Numbered from the stretch's first letter, positions 8,885 to 17,768 are shown. The stretch: 64,000 bases of DNA from Bacteroidota bacterium (GCA_024279425.1 JAJRRO010000018.1:1-64000), one strand, 5' to 3'. Notes: generated by a model from the letters alone, not told the origin. Translations and numbers: made by a program.

Positions 8885-9242
8885 CTTTGATCTCGATAAG
8901 TCCATTATAATCCACTATATATTCTTCATTTAAAAAAACAGGTAAACCTTGATCTACTGCATTGTATAGACCTACACCTGCATAGTACGTCCTCCCCTTT
9001 TGTTTTTGCGAATGATCCTTCATTTTAGTCATAAAATCAGAGTCGTACGTTTTTGGGTCTTGAGGAAAAACCACATTCCTCACTACAATAAAATGGAGTT
9101 GCTTATCTCTTAAACAGACAAATTGCGGGTTCTTCTTAGGCTTGCTATTAACCCCCATGAACTCATATCCTTCTGCTTGTAATTGCTTACCAACAATGTT
9201 CATTGCCAGGTTATGCAATTCTTGTTCCGTCAAAACTCTCAT
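8877..9242 (-). CDS. Conserved small protein of the nqr operon (annotated in relatives as NqrF-associated)
   Basis: 121 residues, cytoplasmic, with no signal peptide or membrane helix. It begins MRVLTEQELHNLAMNIVGKQL and contains FVCLRDKQLHFIVVRN and RTYYAGVGLYN. I have no domain name with a known function. In related genomes the homologue between nqrF and apbE is often loosely labelled as an NQR subunit F, but it has no ferredoxin or FAD/NAD motifs, so that label is not supported. It lies 67 bases after nqrF with a palindrome in the gap and overlaps apbE by 8 bases. A role in NQR assembly or flavinylation is inferred from position only. Confidence 0.8.
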   Translation of the reverse strand: MRVLTEQELHNLAMNIVGKQLQAEGYEFMGVNSKPKKNPQFVCLRDKQLHFIVVRNVVFPQDPKTYDSDFMTKMKDHSQKQKGRTYYAGVGLYNAVDQGLPVFLNEEYIVDYNGLIEIKDE

Positions 9243-9257
9243 TTCATAAGCCAGAAA

Positions 9258-9288
9258 GACCTGTCAGGTTTTAAAAACCTGACAGGTC
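9258..9288. repeat. 31-bp intergenic palindrome in nqr operon (REP-like)
   Basis: Two perfect 14-base arms, GACCTGTCAGGTTT and its complement, are separated by TAA. The element sits between nqrF and the next gene of the same operon and has no following T-run, so it is unlikely to be a simple terminator. I recall very similar CCTGTCAGG...CCTGACAGG palindromes scattered between genes in other flavobacteria. It may act in mRNA processing or 3'-end stability. Confidence 0.75.
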
Positions 9289-9309
9289 TAGATTAATAAA
9301 TCTTATATG

Positions 9310-10617
9310 TTATCCCCCGAAATCATCAAAACGAATGTGCTCATCTGGGATGCCGTAATCCTCACCCATTTTCTGAACTGCTTTGTTCATTAATGGCGGG
9401 CCACAGAAATATAGTTCAATATCCTCAGGTGATTCGTGCTTGCTTAGATAATTATCTATTACACAATTGTGTATAAACCCTACAAAACCATCGCCTGGGG
9501 CATCTATATCCTCTTTAACTTTCCAATTATCCTCTTCCATTGGCTCTGAGAGTGCCAAATAGAATTTAAAATTTGGAAATTCTTTTTCCAATCGATAAAA
9601 ATGGTCCAAATAGAATAATTCTCTTTTAGAACGACCACCGTACCAATACGTTACCTTACGGTTGGTTTTCAATGTTTTGAAAAGGTGGTATAAGTGTGAC
9701 CTCATAGGTGCCATTCCGGCACCACCACCAACATACAGCATTTCTGACTTTGACTCATTGATAAAGAATTCACCGTAAGGTCCTGAAATAACAACCTTGT
9801 CACCAGGTTTTTGAGCGAATATGTATGAAGAGGCTACTCCTGGATTGACCTCCATCCAGCCGTTTATAGACCTATCCCAGGGCGGAGTGGCAATACGTAC
9901 ATTTAACATAACCTCTCTTCCTTCTGCTGGGAAAGAAGCCATAGAATATGCTCTTTCAACAGTTTCAGGGTTTTTCATGGTCAAAGGCCAAAGGTTAAAC
10001 TTGTCCCACTCATTTTTAAATTTATCGGGAGTTTCATGCTCTTCCGGGTGAGCGGTAATATCAATATCGGCATATTTAATCTCACAAGGTGGAATCTCTA
10101 TCTGGATATATCCTCCAGCCTTATATCCCATGTCCTCCGGAATTTCAATAACAAATTCCTTAATAAATGAAGCTACATTGTAATTACGAACAACAGTTCC
10201 TTCCCATTTTTTTATACCAAATACCTCCTCAGGAATAGTAATATCCATGTCCTGTTTCACTTTAACCTGGCAGGCCAACCGTGCCCCTTCGTTCAATTCT
10301 CTTTTGGAGAAATGTGGTGTTTCAGTTGGTAGAGCTTCCCCCCCGCCTGAAAGTACATGACATTCACACTGGATACAGGTACCCCCTCCACCACAGGCAG
10401 AAGGAAGAAAGATCTTTTGGTTACCCAATGTGGAAAGTAAAGAATCTCCTGAGCCCACTTCTATCTTTTTCTCCCCGTTAATGGTGATGGTTACGGGGCC
10501 TGAAGGAGAAAGTTTTTCCTTTGTAAATAACAAAAGGGCTACCAAAATCAATAAAAGAATTAGGAACGATATTACCGTAATCAAAATTGTTCCTATTGTA
10601 CTTGTAGCTAAAATCAT
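9310..10617 (-). CDS. nqrF: Na+-translocating NADH:quinone reductase subunit F
   Basis: Electron-entry subunit that oxidises NADH. 435 residues. It has an N-terminal membrane helix (about 5-30), then a [2Fe-2S] ferredoxin domain with CGGGGTCIQC and a distant Cys in LACQVKV. The FAD domain contains RAYSMASFP (RxYS) and the NAD domain contains GGGAGMAPMRSHL and ELYFCGPPLMNKAV. It ends in RFDDFGG. The gene is separated from nqrE by only 2 bases. Confidence 0.97.
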   Translation of the reverse strand: MILATSTIGTILITVISFLILLLILVALLLFTKEKLSPSGPVTITINGEKKIEVGSGDSLLSTLGNQKIFLPSACGGGGTCIQCECHVLSGGGEALPTETPHFSKRELNEGARLACQVKVKQDMDITIPEEVFGIKKWEGTVVRNYNVASFIKEFVIEIPEDMGYKAGGYIQIEIPPCEIKYADIDITAHPEEHETPDKFKNEWDKFNLWPLTMKNPETVERAYSMASFPAEGREVMLNVRIATPPWDRSINGWMEVNPGVASSYIFAQKPGDKVVISGPYGEFFINESKSEMLYVGGGAGMAPMRSHLYHLFKTLKTNRKVTYWYGGRSKRELFYLDHFYRLEKEFPNFKFYLALSEPMEEDNWKVKEDIDAPGDGFVGFIHNCVIDNYLSKHESPEDIELYFCGPPLMNKAVQKMGEDYGIPDEHIRFDDFGG

Positions 10618-10619
10618 TT

Positions 10620-11378
10620 TTACTTGTTTATAGCGTCATTATATGAGACTTCTTTTTCGTCAATCTCTTTTTTAATTTCCCCATCCTGTTTTAAAAGCTG
10701 GTTTTTCTCTATCTTTTCTGCAGTGGTCTCCTCAACTTCAGGTACTGCTTCCTCACCGCCACCTGTCAACATTCCGCCAAAACTTTGAAAGCCTATACCC
10801 ATTAGACCTGTAATGATAAAGGTTATCCCAAGTCCTCTTAAAGGCGCCGGAACGTTTGAATATCTTATTTTCTCTCGGATTGCCGCAATGGCCAAAATGG
10901 CCAAAAACCATCCTATTCCCGAACTGACTCCATAGTTGAATGCAAGTCCAAGGGATGCGATCTCCCTAGATTGCATAAATAAAGAACCACCCAAAATTGC
11001 ACAGTTCACTGCAATCAATGGTAAAAATATACCAAGGGAATTATATAACGCTGGTGAAAATTTCTCAACTACTATCTCTACTAATTGTACCATTGTTGCT
11101 ATGGTAGCGATAAACAGAATGAAGGATAAAAAACTAAGGTTATAATCAGCATATTCCGGTCCTAACCATGCCAAAGCACCATCACGAAGTAAATACTGAT
11201 CCAACAACCAATTTAAAGGTACGGTCACAGCCAATACAAAAATAACCGCAGCACCCAAACCTACAGCTGTTGCAACCTTTTTTGATACAGCTAAATAGGA
11301 ACACATTCCCAAGAAAACTGCGAATACCATATTGTCTATAAATATGGATCTAAAAAATAATTCAATATGCTCTAACAT
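10620..11378 (-). CDS. nqrE: Na+-translocating NADH:quinone reductase subunit E
   Basis: Integral membrane subunit with about six helices; its Cys pair (e.g. GMCSY near residue 26 and AVNCAILGGSLF) binds the intramembrane iron centre with NqrD. 252 residues against about 200 in Vibrio. The excess is a C-terminal tail after the last helix, starting around GGMLTGGGEEAVPEVEE and rich in Glu and Lys, ending SYNDAINK. The tail is unlike the rest of the subunit and is probably cytoplasmic or linker-like. Confidence 0.96.
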   Translation of the reverse strand: MLEHIELFFRSIFIDNMVFAVFLGMCSYLAVSKKVATAVGLGAAVIFVLAVTVPLNWLLDQYLLRDGALAWLGPEYADYNLSFLSFILFIATIATMVQLVEIVVEKFSPALYNSLGIFLPLIAVNCAILGGSLFMQSREIASLGLAFNYGVSSGIGWFLAILAIAAIREKIRYSNVPAPLRGLGITFIITGLMGIGFQSFGGMLTGGGEEAVPEVEETTAEKIEKNQLLKQDGEIKKEIDEKEVSYNDAINK

Positions 11379-11399
11379 GATATTTTTTTTAAATAACTA

Positions 11400-12047
11400 T
11401 TAGTTGTCTTCTATTAATGCCCTGTTCCTTGAACGCTGTATCCAGATAATAATCCCAACGACTATCAATGCGGCCGGCGGTATGATCATGAATCCATTGT
11501 TTTCATATCCAGTTGCATATAAACCGGTCTTGGTAATTGGATTCCCTAAAACTGGAAAGCCAAATAATGTTCCTGAACCTAAAAGCTCTCTAAAGAACCC
11601 TACAATTATCAAAATGATACCGTAACCCAAAGAATTCCCTATTCCGTCTAAAAATGATTTCCAAGGACCATTGGCCAGGGCAAATGCCTCAAAACGACCC
11701 ATAATAATGCAGTTTGTAATAATAAGACCTACGAAAACCGAAAGCGTTTTACTTAATTCATAAGCATAGGCTTTAAGAACCTGATCCACAATAATCACCA
11801 AAGCGGCAACCACAATGAGCTGAACGATAATCCTAATTTTAGATGGAATAATATTTCGCATCAACGAAATAACTACATTACCCATTGCCAATACAAAAAG
11901 TACTGAAATGGCCATGACCACCGAAGCCTTCAACTCAGCCGTAATTGCCAATGCCGAACATATGCCTAAAACCTGAATGGTAATAGGGTTATTGTCCGCC
12001 AAGGGGTCAAGAATTAAGTTTGCATCTTTTTTTGAAAGTAGTGCCAT
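11400..12047 (-). CDS. nqrD: Na+-translocating NADH:quinone reductase subunit D
   Basis: 215 residues, multi-helix membrane protein paralogous to NqrE. Landmarks are DPLADNNPITIQVLGICSALAIT (Cys ligand of the intramembrane iron centre) and GLIITNCIIMGRFEAFA (second Cys). It starts 1 base after the nqrC stop and ends 21 bases before nqrE, consistent with tightly coupled translation of the complex. Confidence 0.96.
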   Translation of the reverse strand: MALLSKKDANLILDPLADNNPITIQVLGICSALAITAELKASVVMAISVLFVLAMGNVVISLMRNIIPSKIRIIVQLIVVAALVIIVDQVLKAYAYELSKTLSVFVGLIITNCIIMGRFEAFALANGPWKSFLDGIGNSLGYGIILIIVGFFRELLGSGTLFGFPVLGNPITKTGLYATGYENNGFMIIPPAALIVVGIIIWIQRSRNRALIEDN

Positions 12048-12048
12048 A

Positions 12049-12798
12049 TTATTTAACTCTAATCGTTTCTAAATAGTCTTTGTACAAATTCACACTTTCC
12101 CGAATCATATCGGAAACCCCATTACCTGTAATGGTTGCTCCAGCAAGCGCGTCAACTTCGTTATCATCCTTTATTTTGTTCAAAGGATCGTTATTACCTT
12201 TGGCAACTGCGATTCCTAAATATTGAGCTCCAGCCAAGATGGACTCCCCGGCAAAATCATCCATGAAATACCGTTGTTTAATATTGGCTCCTAGCCCCGG
12301 TGTTTCTCCCGCATGGTCAAAATATACGCCTTGAACCACCATTTGTTCATTAAGGGCCACAAAACCCCATATCGCATCCCAAAGACCTTTACCTCTCATG
12401 GGGATGATATAAAACTTACTTCCATCTTTATCGCCTATGAATAGAGGTAATTTCCTTACATCACCATTTTTGGCGGCTGTAGCTTGCCTTTTAAGGTCAA
12501 TCAAATATGCTTGATCATCTTTGGTGATCTTGTCGCCTTCAATAATCAATTGCTCCTTAATATATTTGGTAAATTCGCCAGCAACCTTGTCCGTTGGAAT
12601 AAAACTAACACTTCCTTCCCCTTCATTCTCATTTACGCCCATTGCATAAAGAATGTTCTGCTGCTTTTCCAATCTTTCGTTCTCTTCGATCTTATCACTC
12701 AAAGAAGAAGCTAAAAAGGCCAAAACCGTTCCAACAATAACCACCATTACGGCTGCAAAGATCACTGTATAACTATTCTTGTCTGTATTAACTGCCAT
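12049..12798 (-). CDS. nqrC: Na+-translocating NADH:quinone reductase subunit C
   Basis: 249 residues. One N-terminal membrane helix (about 10-32) precedes a periplasmic FMN_bind domain. The flavinylation motif is DALAGATITGNGV, with the Thr that receives FMN from ApbE. GLWDAIWGFVALN and GETPGLGANIKQRYF are also family-typical. Two bases separate it from nqrB and one from nqrD. Confidence 0.96.
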   Translation of the reverse strand: MAVNTDKNSYTVIFAAVMVVIVGTVLAFLASSLSDKIEENERLEKQQNILYAMGVNENEGEGSVSFIPTDKVAGEFTKYIKEQLIIEGDKITKDDQAYLIDLKRQATAAKNGDVRKLPLFIGDKDGSKFYIIPMRGKGLWDAIWGFVALNEQMVVQGVYFDHAGETPGLGANIKQRYFMDDFAGESILAGAQYLGIAVAKGNNDPLNKIKDDNEVDALAGATITGNGVSDMIRESVNLYKDYLETIRVK

Positions 12799-12800
12799 GA

Positions 12801-14081
12801 TTAAACTGTTTCTGCTTTTAATTCTGCTGCTTTGCTATCTGAGTCCTTTGGTAAGATGGTTGCATTCTTAAACCGTTTCAATCTCCTATTTACATTACCC
12901 CTAATCACATAATGATCTATGGTAGGCGCAAATACATTCATTAATAAGATGGCCAAGAACACCCCTTCTGGATAAGCCGGATTGAATACACGAATCATAA
13001 CCGATAAAAATCCAATGAAGAATCCGTATACCCATTTGCCTCTATTCGTCTGGGCCCCAGTTACGGGGTCAGTAGCCATATAAACGATTCCGAAGGCCAA
13101 GCCACCGACAAGTAAATGCTGCCAATATTCAAAACTCATTAAACCATAAAACTTGCTGGTTTCTCCAATTATTCCAGCATCAACAACCATATTGAAAATA
13201 AAGCCCATTACCAATGATCCAATAACGGCACTTAACATTATCCGCCAGCTTGCTATTTTACTGAATACCAAGAACAATCCACCCAACAGGATCAAAAAGG
13301 TAGATGTCTCACCAACGGATCCAGGAATAAATCCGAAGAACATATCCCAGAGGTCATATATTGAAGACATCTCTGTACCTTTATTCTGCGCCAAATAACC
13401 TAAAACGGTCTCTCCAGAAATGGCATCTGCAGTACCCGCTCTTTCAACGGCTTCATGTACCCAGACCTTGTCACCACTCATCCAGGTGGGATACGCAAAA
13501 AACAAGAAGGCTCTAATGGTCAAAGCCGGATTTAATATATTCATTCCCGTACCACCAAAAACTTCCTTCCCGATTACAACACCAAAAACAACGGCAACGG
13601 CCAACATCCAAAGTGGAGTATCAATAGGTACAATCAATGGTACCAATATACCAGTCACCAAATAGCCTTCTTCTACTTCATGGCCCTTTATGACGGCGAA
13701 GATAAATTCGACCAAAAGCCCTACGCCATAGGACACTGCCAACAAAGGCAATACTTTAACAATCCCGATCCAGAAATTATCCCAAGTAAGGAAGTGCTCC
13801 ATTACAGAAAAATCTGTTGGAAAATCATTTATTGCAGAAAAATGCTGGTATCCGGCATTGAACATCGAGAACAACAAAACGGGCACAAGTGCCATTATCA
13901 CCGTATTCATGGTGCGCTTTAAATCGTCGGCACCCCTCACATGGGACCCAGAATGTGTGGTTTCATCGGGTGCATACAAAAAAGTATGCAACGCGTTGAA
14001 CGCCGGGGCCATTTTCTTATCTCTATAATGATGTTTTAGAATATGGAGTCTCTTTTTAAAAGTCAGTCTTTTATCACTCAT
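12801..14081 (-). CDS. nqrB: Na+-translocating NADH:quinone reductase subunit B
   Basis: 426-residue membrane subunit (about ten helices) that carries covalent FMN and riboflavin and forms part of the Na+ path. Landmarks are HVRGADDLKRTMNTVIMAL near the N-terminus, ILVPLIVPIDTPLWM, FGGTGMNILNPALTIRAFLFFAYP and MATDPVTGAQTNRGKWVYG. The likely FMN-accepting Thr lies in DAISGETVLG around residue 223, where most NqrB proteins have SGAT; Glu replaces Ala here. The C-terminal tail is basic, then acidic. Confidence 0.96.
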   Translation of the reverse strand: MSDKRLTFKKRLHILKHHYRDKKMAPAFNALHTFLYAPDETTHSGSHVRGADDLKRTMNTVIMALVPVLLFSMFNAGYQHFSAINDFPTDFSVMEHFLTWDNFWIGIVKVLPLLAVSYGVGLLVEFIFAVIKGHEVEEGYLVTGILVPLIVPIDTPLWMLAVAVVFGVVIGKEVFGGTGMNILNPALTIRAFLFFAYPTWMSGDKVWVHEAVERAGTADAISGETVLGYLAQNKGTEMSSIYDLWDMFFGFIPGSVGETSTFLILLGGLFLVFSKIASWRIMLSAVIGSLVMGFIFNMVVDAGIIGETSKFYGLMSFEYWQHLLVGGLAFGIVYMATDPVTGAQTNRGKWVYGFFIGFLSVMIRVFNPAYPEGVFLAILLMNVFAPTIDHYVIRGNVNRRLKRFKNATILPKDSDSKAAELKAETV

Positions 14082-14084
14082 CTT

Positions 14085-15437
14085 TTAACCTATTTCTTTA
14101 TGTAATAAATCCAATCCTTCACGAATTATCTGCTGATGGGGTTGCTTGGATATGCAAACGAATTCAGTTAAGGAAAAATCCTCAGGGGCAACTTCGTACA
14201 ATCCCAATTGCTCCATTTCATCCAAATCTTTTACCATACATGCTTTCAACAACTGCATAGGAAAAATGTCCATTGGAAAAACCTCTTCATATTGCCCTGT
14301 CACCACAAATGCTCTATGTTCACCATTGGTATTGGTATTTAGATCGTACTTCTTATTAGGTTGTAACCAGGAAAAAGTCAATGCCCGAGTCGTTGAAATT
14401 TTATTGAAAATTGGCTTGCTCCAGCCAAACAATTCATAATCATCGCCTTCAGGAATGACGGAAACCGTATTATTATAAAATCCTAAATAACCATCTGGAC
14501 GGCTTTTACTTCCTGTTAGCACATCACCATTGATTACCCTAAAGTTATCCTCGTTTACCACACTACCATATAGGAAAGTGGAAATTTCAGTCCCGATTTT
14601 GGTCTTATAATATTTTGGAGACTTCACTGATGAACCGACCAAAGCAACAATGCGATCTGCATTGAATTTACCCGTAAGAATCAATTCTCCAATAATCATC
14701 AAATCTTGCGGTGAAACTGTCCAAATAAGCTCTCCCTTATTTATGGGGTCTATTTTATTGATTTGTGTACCCACAAGACCTGCGGGATGCGGTCCGGAAA
14801 CCTTGTGCAATTCTATACCATCAAGACCAGCCAACGGTGATTTTGACGTACTCCCAATAGAAACATGCACTGTTCCTTGAGTTAACTTCCCTAAGGCTGA
14901 TATTGCCGCCTGCAACTCCTTTTCCTTACCCTGAAGTACATAGTCATTATCTGCAGCCAAAGGTGCTGTTGTATATCCTGATATAAAAATAGCCTTAGGA
15001 TTAGTATCAGGATTAGCGATTATATCATACGGTCTTTGTTTTATAAAGGGCCAACAACCCGATTTCAACAAATGCCCCTTAATCTCTTGTGCTGATACCT
15101 TGGTCACATCTAGAGTGCCATGATCTTTATCAGACTGCGTTTTATCTGCAAGGATTTTAAGGGAAAGTATCCTTCTCCTTGCCCCTCTATTAATTTCAAT
15201 GAGTTCACCACCAACAGGTGAAACAAACATCATTTCCTCACAGTTCTTATTATAGAAAAGGGCCTCACCAGCTTTCACTTCTGCGCCTTCTTTTACCAAC
15301 ATTTTTGGAGTAATGCCATGAAAATCATTCAAGTTTATAGCATAAACATTGCTCAAAACGGCTTTTGAAGTAGTGTGTTCAGCAGCACCTACAAGGTTAA
15401 TATTCAATCCCTTTTTTATTCGGATGTCTTTAGACAT
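14085..15437 (-). CDS. nqrA: Na+-translocating NADH:quinone reductase subunit A
   Basis: 450-residue cytoplasmic subunit, the first gene of the operon. Landmarks are KKGLNINLVGAAEH, KAGEALFYNK, SPVGGELIEINRGARRRIL, PFIKQRPYD, GPHPAGLVGTQINKIDPINKGELIWTVSPQDL and MPIDIFP-like FPMDIFPMQLLKACMVKDLDEMEQLGLYEVAPEDFSLTEFVC. It starts 34 bases from a TAnnTTTG element on the minus strand. Length fits the family. Confidence 0.96.
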   Translation of the reverse strand: MSKDIRIKKGLNINLVGAAEHTTSKAVLSNVYAINLNDFHGITPKMLVKEGAEVKAGEALFYNKNCEEMMFVSPVGGELIEINRGARRRILSLKILADKTQSDKDHGTLDVTKVSAQEIKGHLLKSGCWPFIKQRPYDIIANPDTNPKAIFISGYTTAPLAADNDYVLQGKEKELQAAISALGKLTQGTVHVSIGSTSKSPLAGLDGIELHKVSGPHPAGLVGTQINKIDPINKGELIWTVSPQDLMIIGELILTGKFNADRIVALVGSSVKSPKYYKTKIGTEISTFLYGSVVNEDNFRVINGDVLTGSKSRPDGYLGFYNNTVSVIPEGDDYELFGWSKPIFNKISTTRALTFSWLQPNKKYDLNTNTNGEHRAFVVTGQYEEVFPMDIFPMQLLKACMVKDLDEMEQLGLYEVAPEDFSLTEFVCISKQPHQQIIREGLDLLHKEIG

Positions 15438-15471
15438 ATTATTGCAGACCTTAGGTTAACGAAATTTCGGG

Positions 15472-15479
15472 CAAAAATA
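15472..15479 (-). promoter_or_regulatory. TAnnTTTG -7 element for nqr operon
   Basis: On the minus strand the sequence reads TATTTTTG, 34 bases before the nqrA start, in the 153-base divergent space shared with the type IX plug protein gene. Confidence 0.6.
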
Positions 15480-15562
15480 GCACTTAATGGAAAGTATTCA
15501 TAATTATCGCCCATAAATTTAGGTAATACACCGATGTAAATTTGTCAGGTATGGTTTTTGCC

Positions 15563-15570
15563 TACCTTTG
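15563..15570 (+). promoter_or_regulatory. TAnnTTTG promoter for plug-protein gene
   Basis: TACCTTTG is preceded by TTTG at 15541-15544 with an 18-base spacer, which fits the Bacteroidota -33/-7 layout. It lies 20 bases before the ATG at 15591. Confidence 0.7.
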
Positions 15571-15590
15571 CCATAAAATTAAGTATTTAG

Positions 15591-16835
15591 ATGCACTTTT
15601 TTCTTAGACTAATTTTATTGTTTCTATTTGTACCTTATCTTAATGCACAGATCCAAGAAGAAATAGACCCCCCTGAAAATATTAAATCGGTTATTTTCAA
15701 AGGGGAAAAAGAAGATCAATTTCCGGTTGTTCAAATAGGTGAACCCATTTTTTTGGAATTTGATGATCTTTTGGCCAATGAACAAGACTACTACTATAAA
15801 ATAGTGCATTGCGATTATAACTGGACACCTTCTAGATTATTGAAATCGCAATATCTTAATGGTATTGACAATCAGCGAATTCTAGATTACGAAAATAGTT
15901 ACAACACATTACAGCCCTACTCGAACTACAAATTAACCATTCCCAACAACAATGTACGACTCAAAGTGAGTGGCAACTACATACTCGAAATATACAATAG
16001 TAGTTATGAACTTCAATTTTCAAGAAAGTTCGTTGTATTCAAGGATTTGGTCAAAGTGGGTGGTATTGTCAAACGCTCTAGGGACTTCTCTTTTTTGAAT
16101 GAAAAGCAAGTCGTTCAATTTAACGTCAATGCCACAAATTTTAGGTTGGTGAATCCCAAGAAAGAAGTGAAAGTAGCCATTCTACAAAATTATCATTGGC
16201 CTACCGCCCTTTACAATATTACCCCCCAATTTACCCTAGGCAACAAGTTGGTCTATAAATATGACCAAGAAACCAGCTTTTTTGGCGGTAATGAGTATTT
16301 TAATTTTGACACCAAAGACTTAAGGGCACCCAGCTCGGAAATCTCCCATATTGAACTTGGGGAATTGTACAATCATTATCTATTTTTGGATAGGGCAAGG
16401 GCAAACAGACCCTATACCTACTATCCAGATATTAATGGTGATTTTGTAATACGCACCTTGCAGGGAGACAATGTTTCGAGAGAGGCCGAGTATACCAACA
16501 TACATTTTAGCCTTCCATATTCAGAGGAACTAGGACTTGATGAGGTTTATATATTTGGAAAACACAATAACTATGCCCTGACCGAGGAGAACAAAATGAC
16601 CTACAATGAAAGAAATGGTATGATGGAGGCTTCACTAAAATTGAAACAAGGCTTTTATAACTATAAATATGTGATTCAAAGGGCAAATGGACAAATTGAC
16701 TTGAATACTATACCTGGTAATTTTCACTTCACGGAAAACAGTTACCTGATTTTGGTCTACTATAGAAATTTTGGAGACCAGTACGATAGTATAATCGGTG
16801 TTGGTTCAACCAACTCACAAAATATAAGCAATTAG
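15591..16835 (+). CDS. Type IX secretion system plug protein (DUF5103)
   Basis: 414 residues with signal peptide MHFFLRLILLFLFVPYLNA. The body has HCDYNWTPSRLLKSQYLNGID, SGNYILEIYN, LQNYHWPTALYN, YYPDINGDFVIRTLQGDN, SREAEYTNIHFSLPY and LILVYYRNFGDQYDSIIG, the pattern of DUF5103 proteins. This family was identified as the plug that closes the SprA translocon pore of the type IX secretion system on its periplasmic side. The gene is divergent from nqrA and upstream of the decayed gene, apaG and pruA. It fits with the sorting-domain protein at 771 and PorT at 27169. Confidence 0.85.
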   Translation: MHFFLRLILLFLFVPYLNAQIQEEIDPPENIKSVIFKGEKEDQFPVVQIGEPIFLEFDDLLANEQDYYYKIVHCDYNWTPSRLLKSQYLNGIDNQRILDYENSYNTLQPYSNYKLTIPNNNVRLKVSGNYILEIYNSSYELQFSRKFVVFKDLVKVGGIVKRSRDFSFLNEKQVVQFNVNATNFRLVNPKKEVKVAILQNYHWPTALYNITPQFTLGNKLVYKYDQETSFFGGNEYFNFDTKDLRAPSSEISHIELGELYNHYLFLDRARANRPYTYYPDINGDFVIRTLQGDNVSREAEYTNIHFSLPYSEELGLDEVYIFGKHNNYALTEENKMTYNERNGMMEASLKLKQGFYNYKYVIQRANGQIDLNTIPGNFHFTENSYLILVYYRNFGDQYDSIIGVGSTNSQNISN

Positions 16836-16859
16836 TTCTATTCATTTTTTAAATGGGGT

Positions 16860-17371
16860 GAATTCAAGAGAAATAAACTAGTTTCATATACACAGACACC
16901 AGATCAAATTCTGCGGAATTCCAAAACAGTTGACTCTCTAAAAATAACGGAGAATACAAAGTATTGGCTAATGCAATAAAATATAAAGATTCAGTTTTGT
17001 TGGTTGTTATGGTTTCAAAACTATTTTTTACGACATTTCCATTTCTCTCCTTCCGAACAATCAGTATTACAGAGGTGTACATCAGAAAAAGATACGATTA
17101 TACCGATCATCTGTTCTTCAGCTTTCATAATAAATCTTTGTTGTTTATCTTGCTCATTATAAGTTTCTTAGCACATTCAATTTCCAATGCTGATTGTGGA
17201 TGGATTTTGATGGTGTTTTTTTCGAATTGCCCATTTAAGGCCATGCAAAAATTCTATAATCAGGAAACTTTTAAAACAATTGTTAAATATCTATTTCTTA
17301 ATACGATTTTTTTTATTTTAGCAAGCATTTCGGTATTCTTGTTGATTACAGGAAGTTTGTTTATAGACTAG
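16860..17371 (+). pseudogene. Remnant of a DUF3667-like membrane protein gene
   Basis: From about 16940 to the stop at 17369-17371 one frame encodes KYKDSVLLVVMVSKLF, then YTDHLFFSFHNKSLLFILLI and two further hydrophobic stretches. This resembles the C-terminal part of DUF3667 proteins (YVEHLvFslHfHSFLFLL). There is no good start: the only early ATG (about 16964, really TTG/ATG-poor sequence) is inside the similarity. The upstream part (about 16860-16930) continues in another frame, so at least one frameshift and loss of the 5' half, including the N-terminal zinc ribbon, is inferred. In relatives a DUF3667 gene commonly sits between the plug gene and apaG (from memory). Confidence 0.5.
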
Positions 17372-17381
17372 GAGGAGAAGC

Positions 17382-17768
17382 ATGATAACACAGGTAACAA
17401 AAGGCATTAAAATTTCGATAAACACGAGTTTCGAAGGCACTTTTTTCAAAAATTATAAAATGCATTTTGCATTTGGCTATACCATTACCATTGAGAACCA
17501 AAGCAAGGATTCCGTTCAGTTAACTTCTCGTCACTGGCAGATTTATGATTCACTCAACGAAACTGAAATTCTTGATGGCGAAGGGGTAATCGGCAAAAAA
17601 CCAGTGATTAAACCTGGCGAGTCCCATACTTATAATTCAGGCTGTCTATTGGCATCTCCAATTGGCGCAATGAAGGGCTATTACAATATGGTGAACTTTA
17701 GCTCTACTGAAAAATTCAGAGTGTATATTCCTACCTTTAAATTCAGCGCTCCATTTGCCTTGAATTGA
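17382..17768 (+). CDS. apaG: ApaG domain protein (Co2+/Mg2+ efflux-associated)
   Basis: 128 residues, the normal ApaG length. Family landmarks are GIKISINTSFEGTF, FGYTITIENQSKDSVQLTSRHWQIYDS, VIGKKPVIKPGESHTYNSGCLLASPIGAMKGYY and FRVYIPTFKFSAP. ApaG is a fibronectin-III-like beta fold found in cobalt/magnesium resistance contexts and fused to some F-box proteins; its biochemical role is unsettled. It begins 10 bases after the decayed gene and is followed 83 bases later by pruA. Confidence 0.92.
   Translation: MITQVTKGIKISINTSFEGTFFKNYKMHFAFGYTITIENQSKDSVQLTSRHWQIYDSLNETEILDGEGVIGKKPVIKPGESHTYNSGCLLASPIGAMKGYYNMVNFSSTEKFRVYIPTFKFSAPFALN

Noticed and set aside
8877-9242. A second NqrF
   Set aside because: It has no ferredoxin Cys cluster, FAD motif or NAD motif; the real nqrF is at 9310-10617.
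9258-9288. Rho-independent terminator after nqrF
   Set aside because: It has no T-run after the stem on the minus strand, and the next two genes of the operon depend on read-through.
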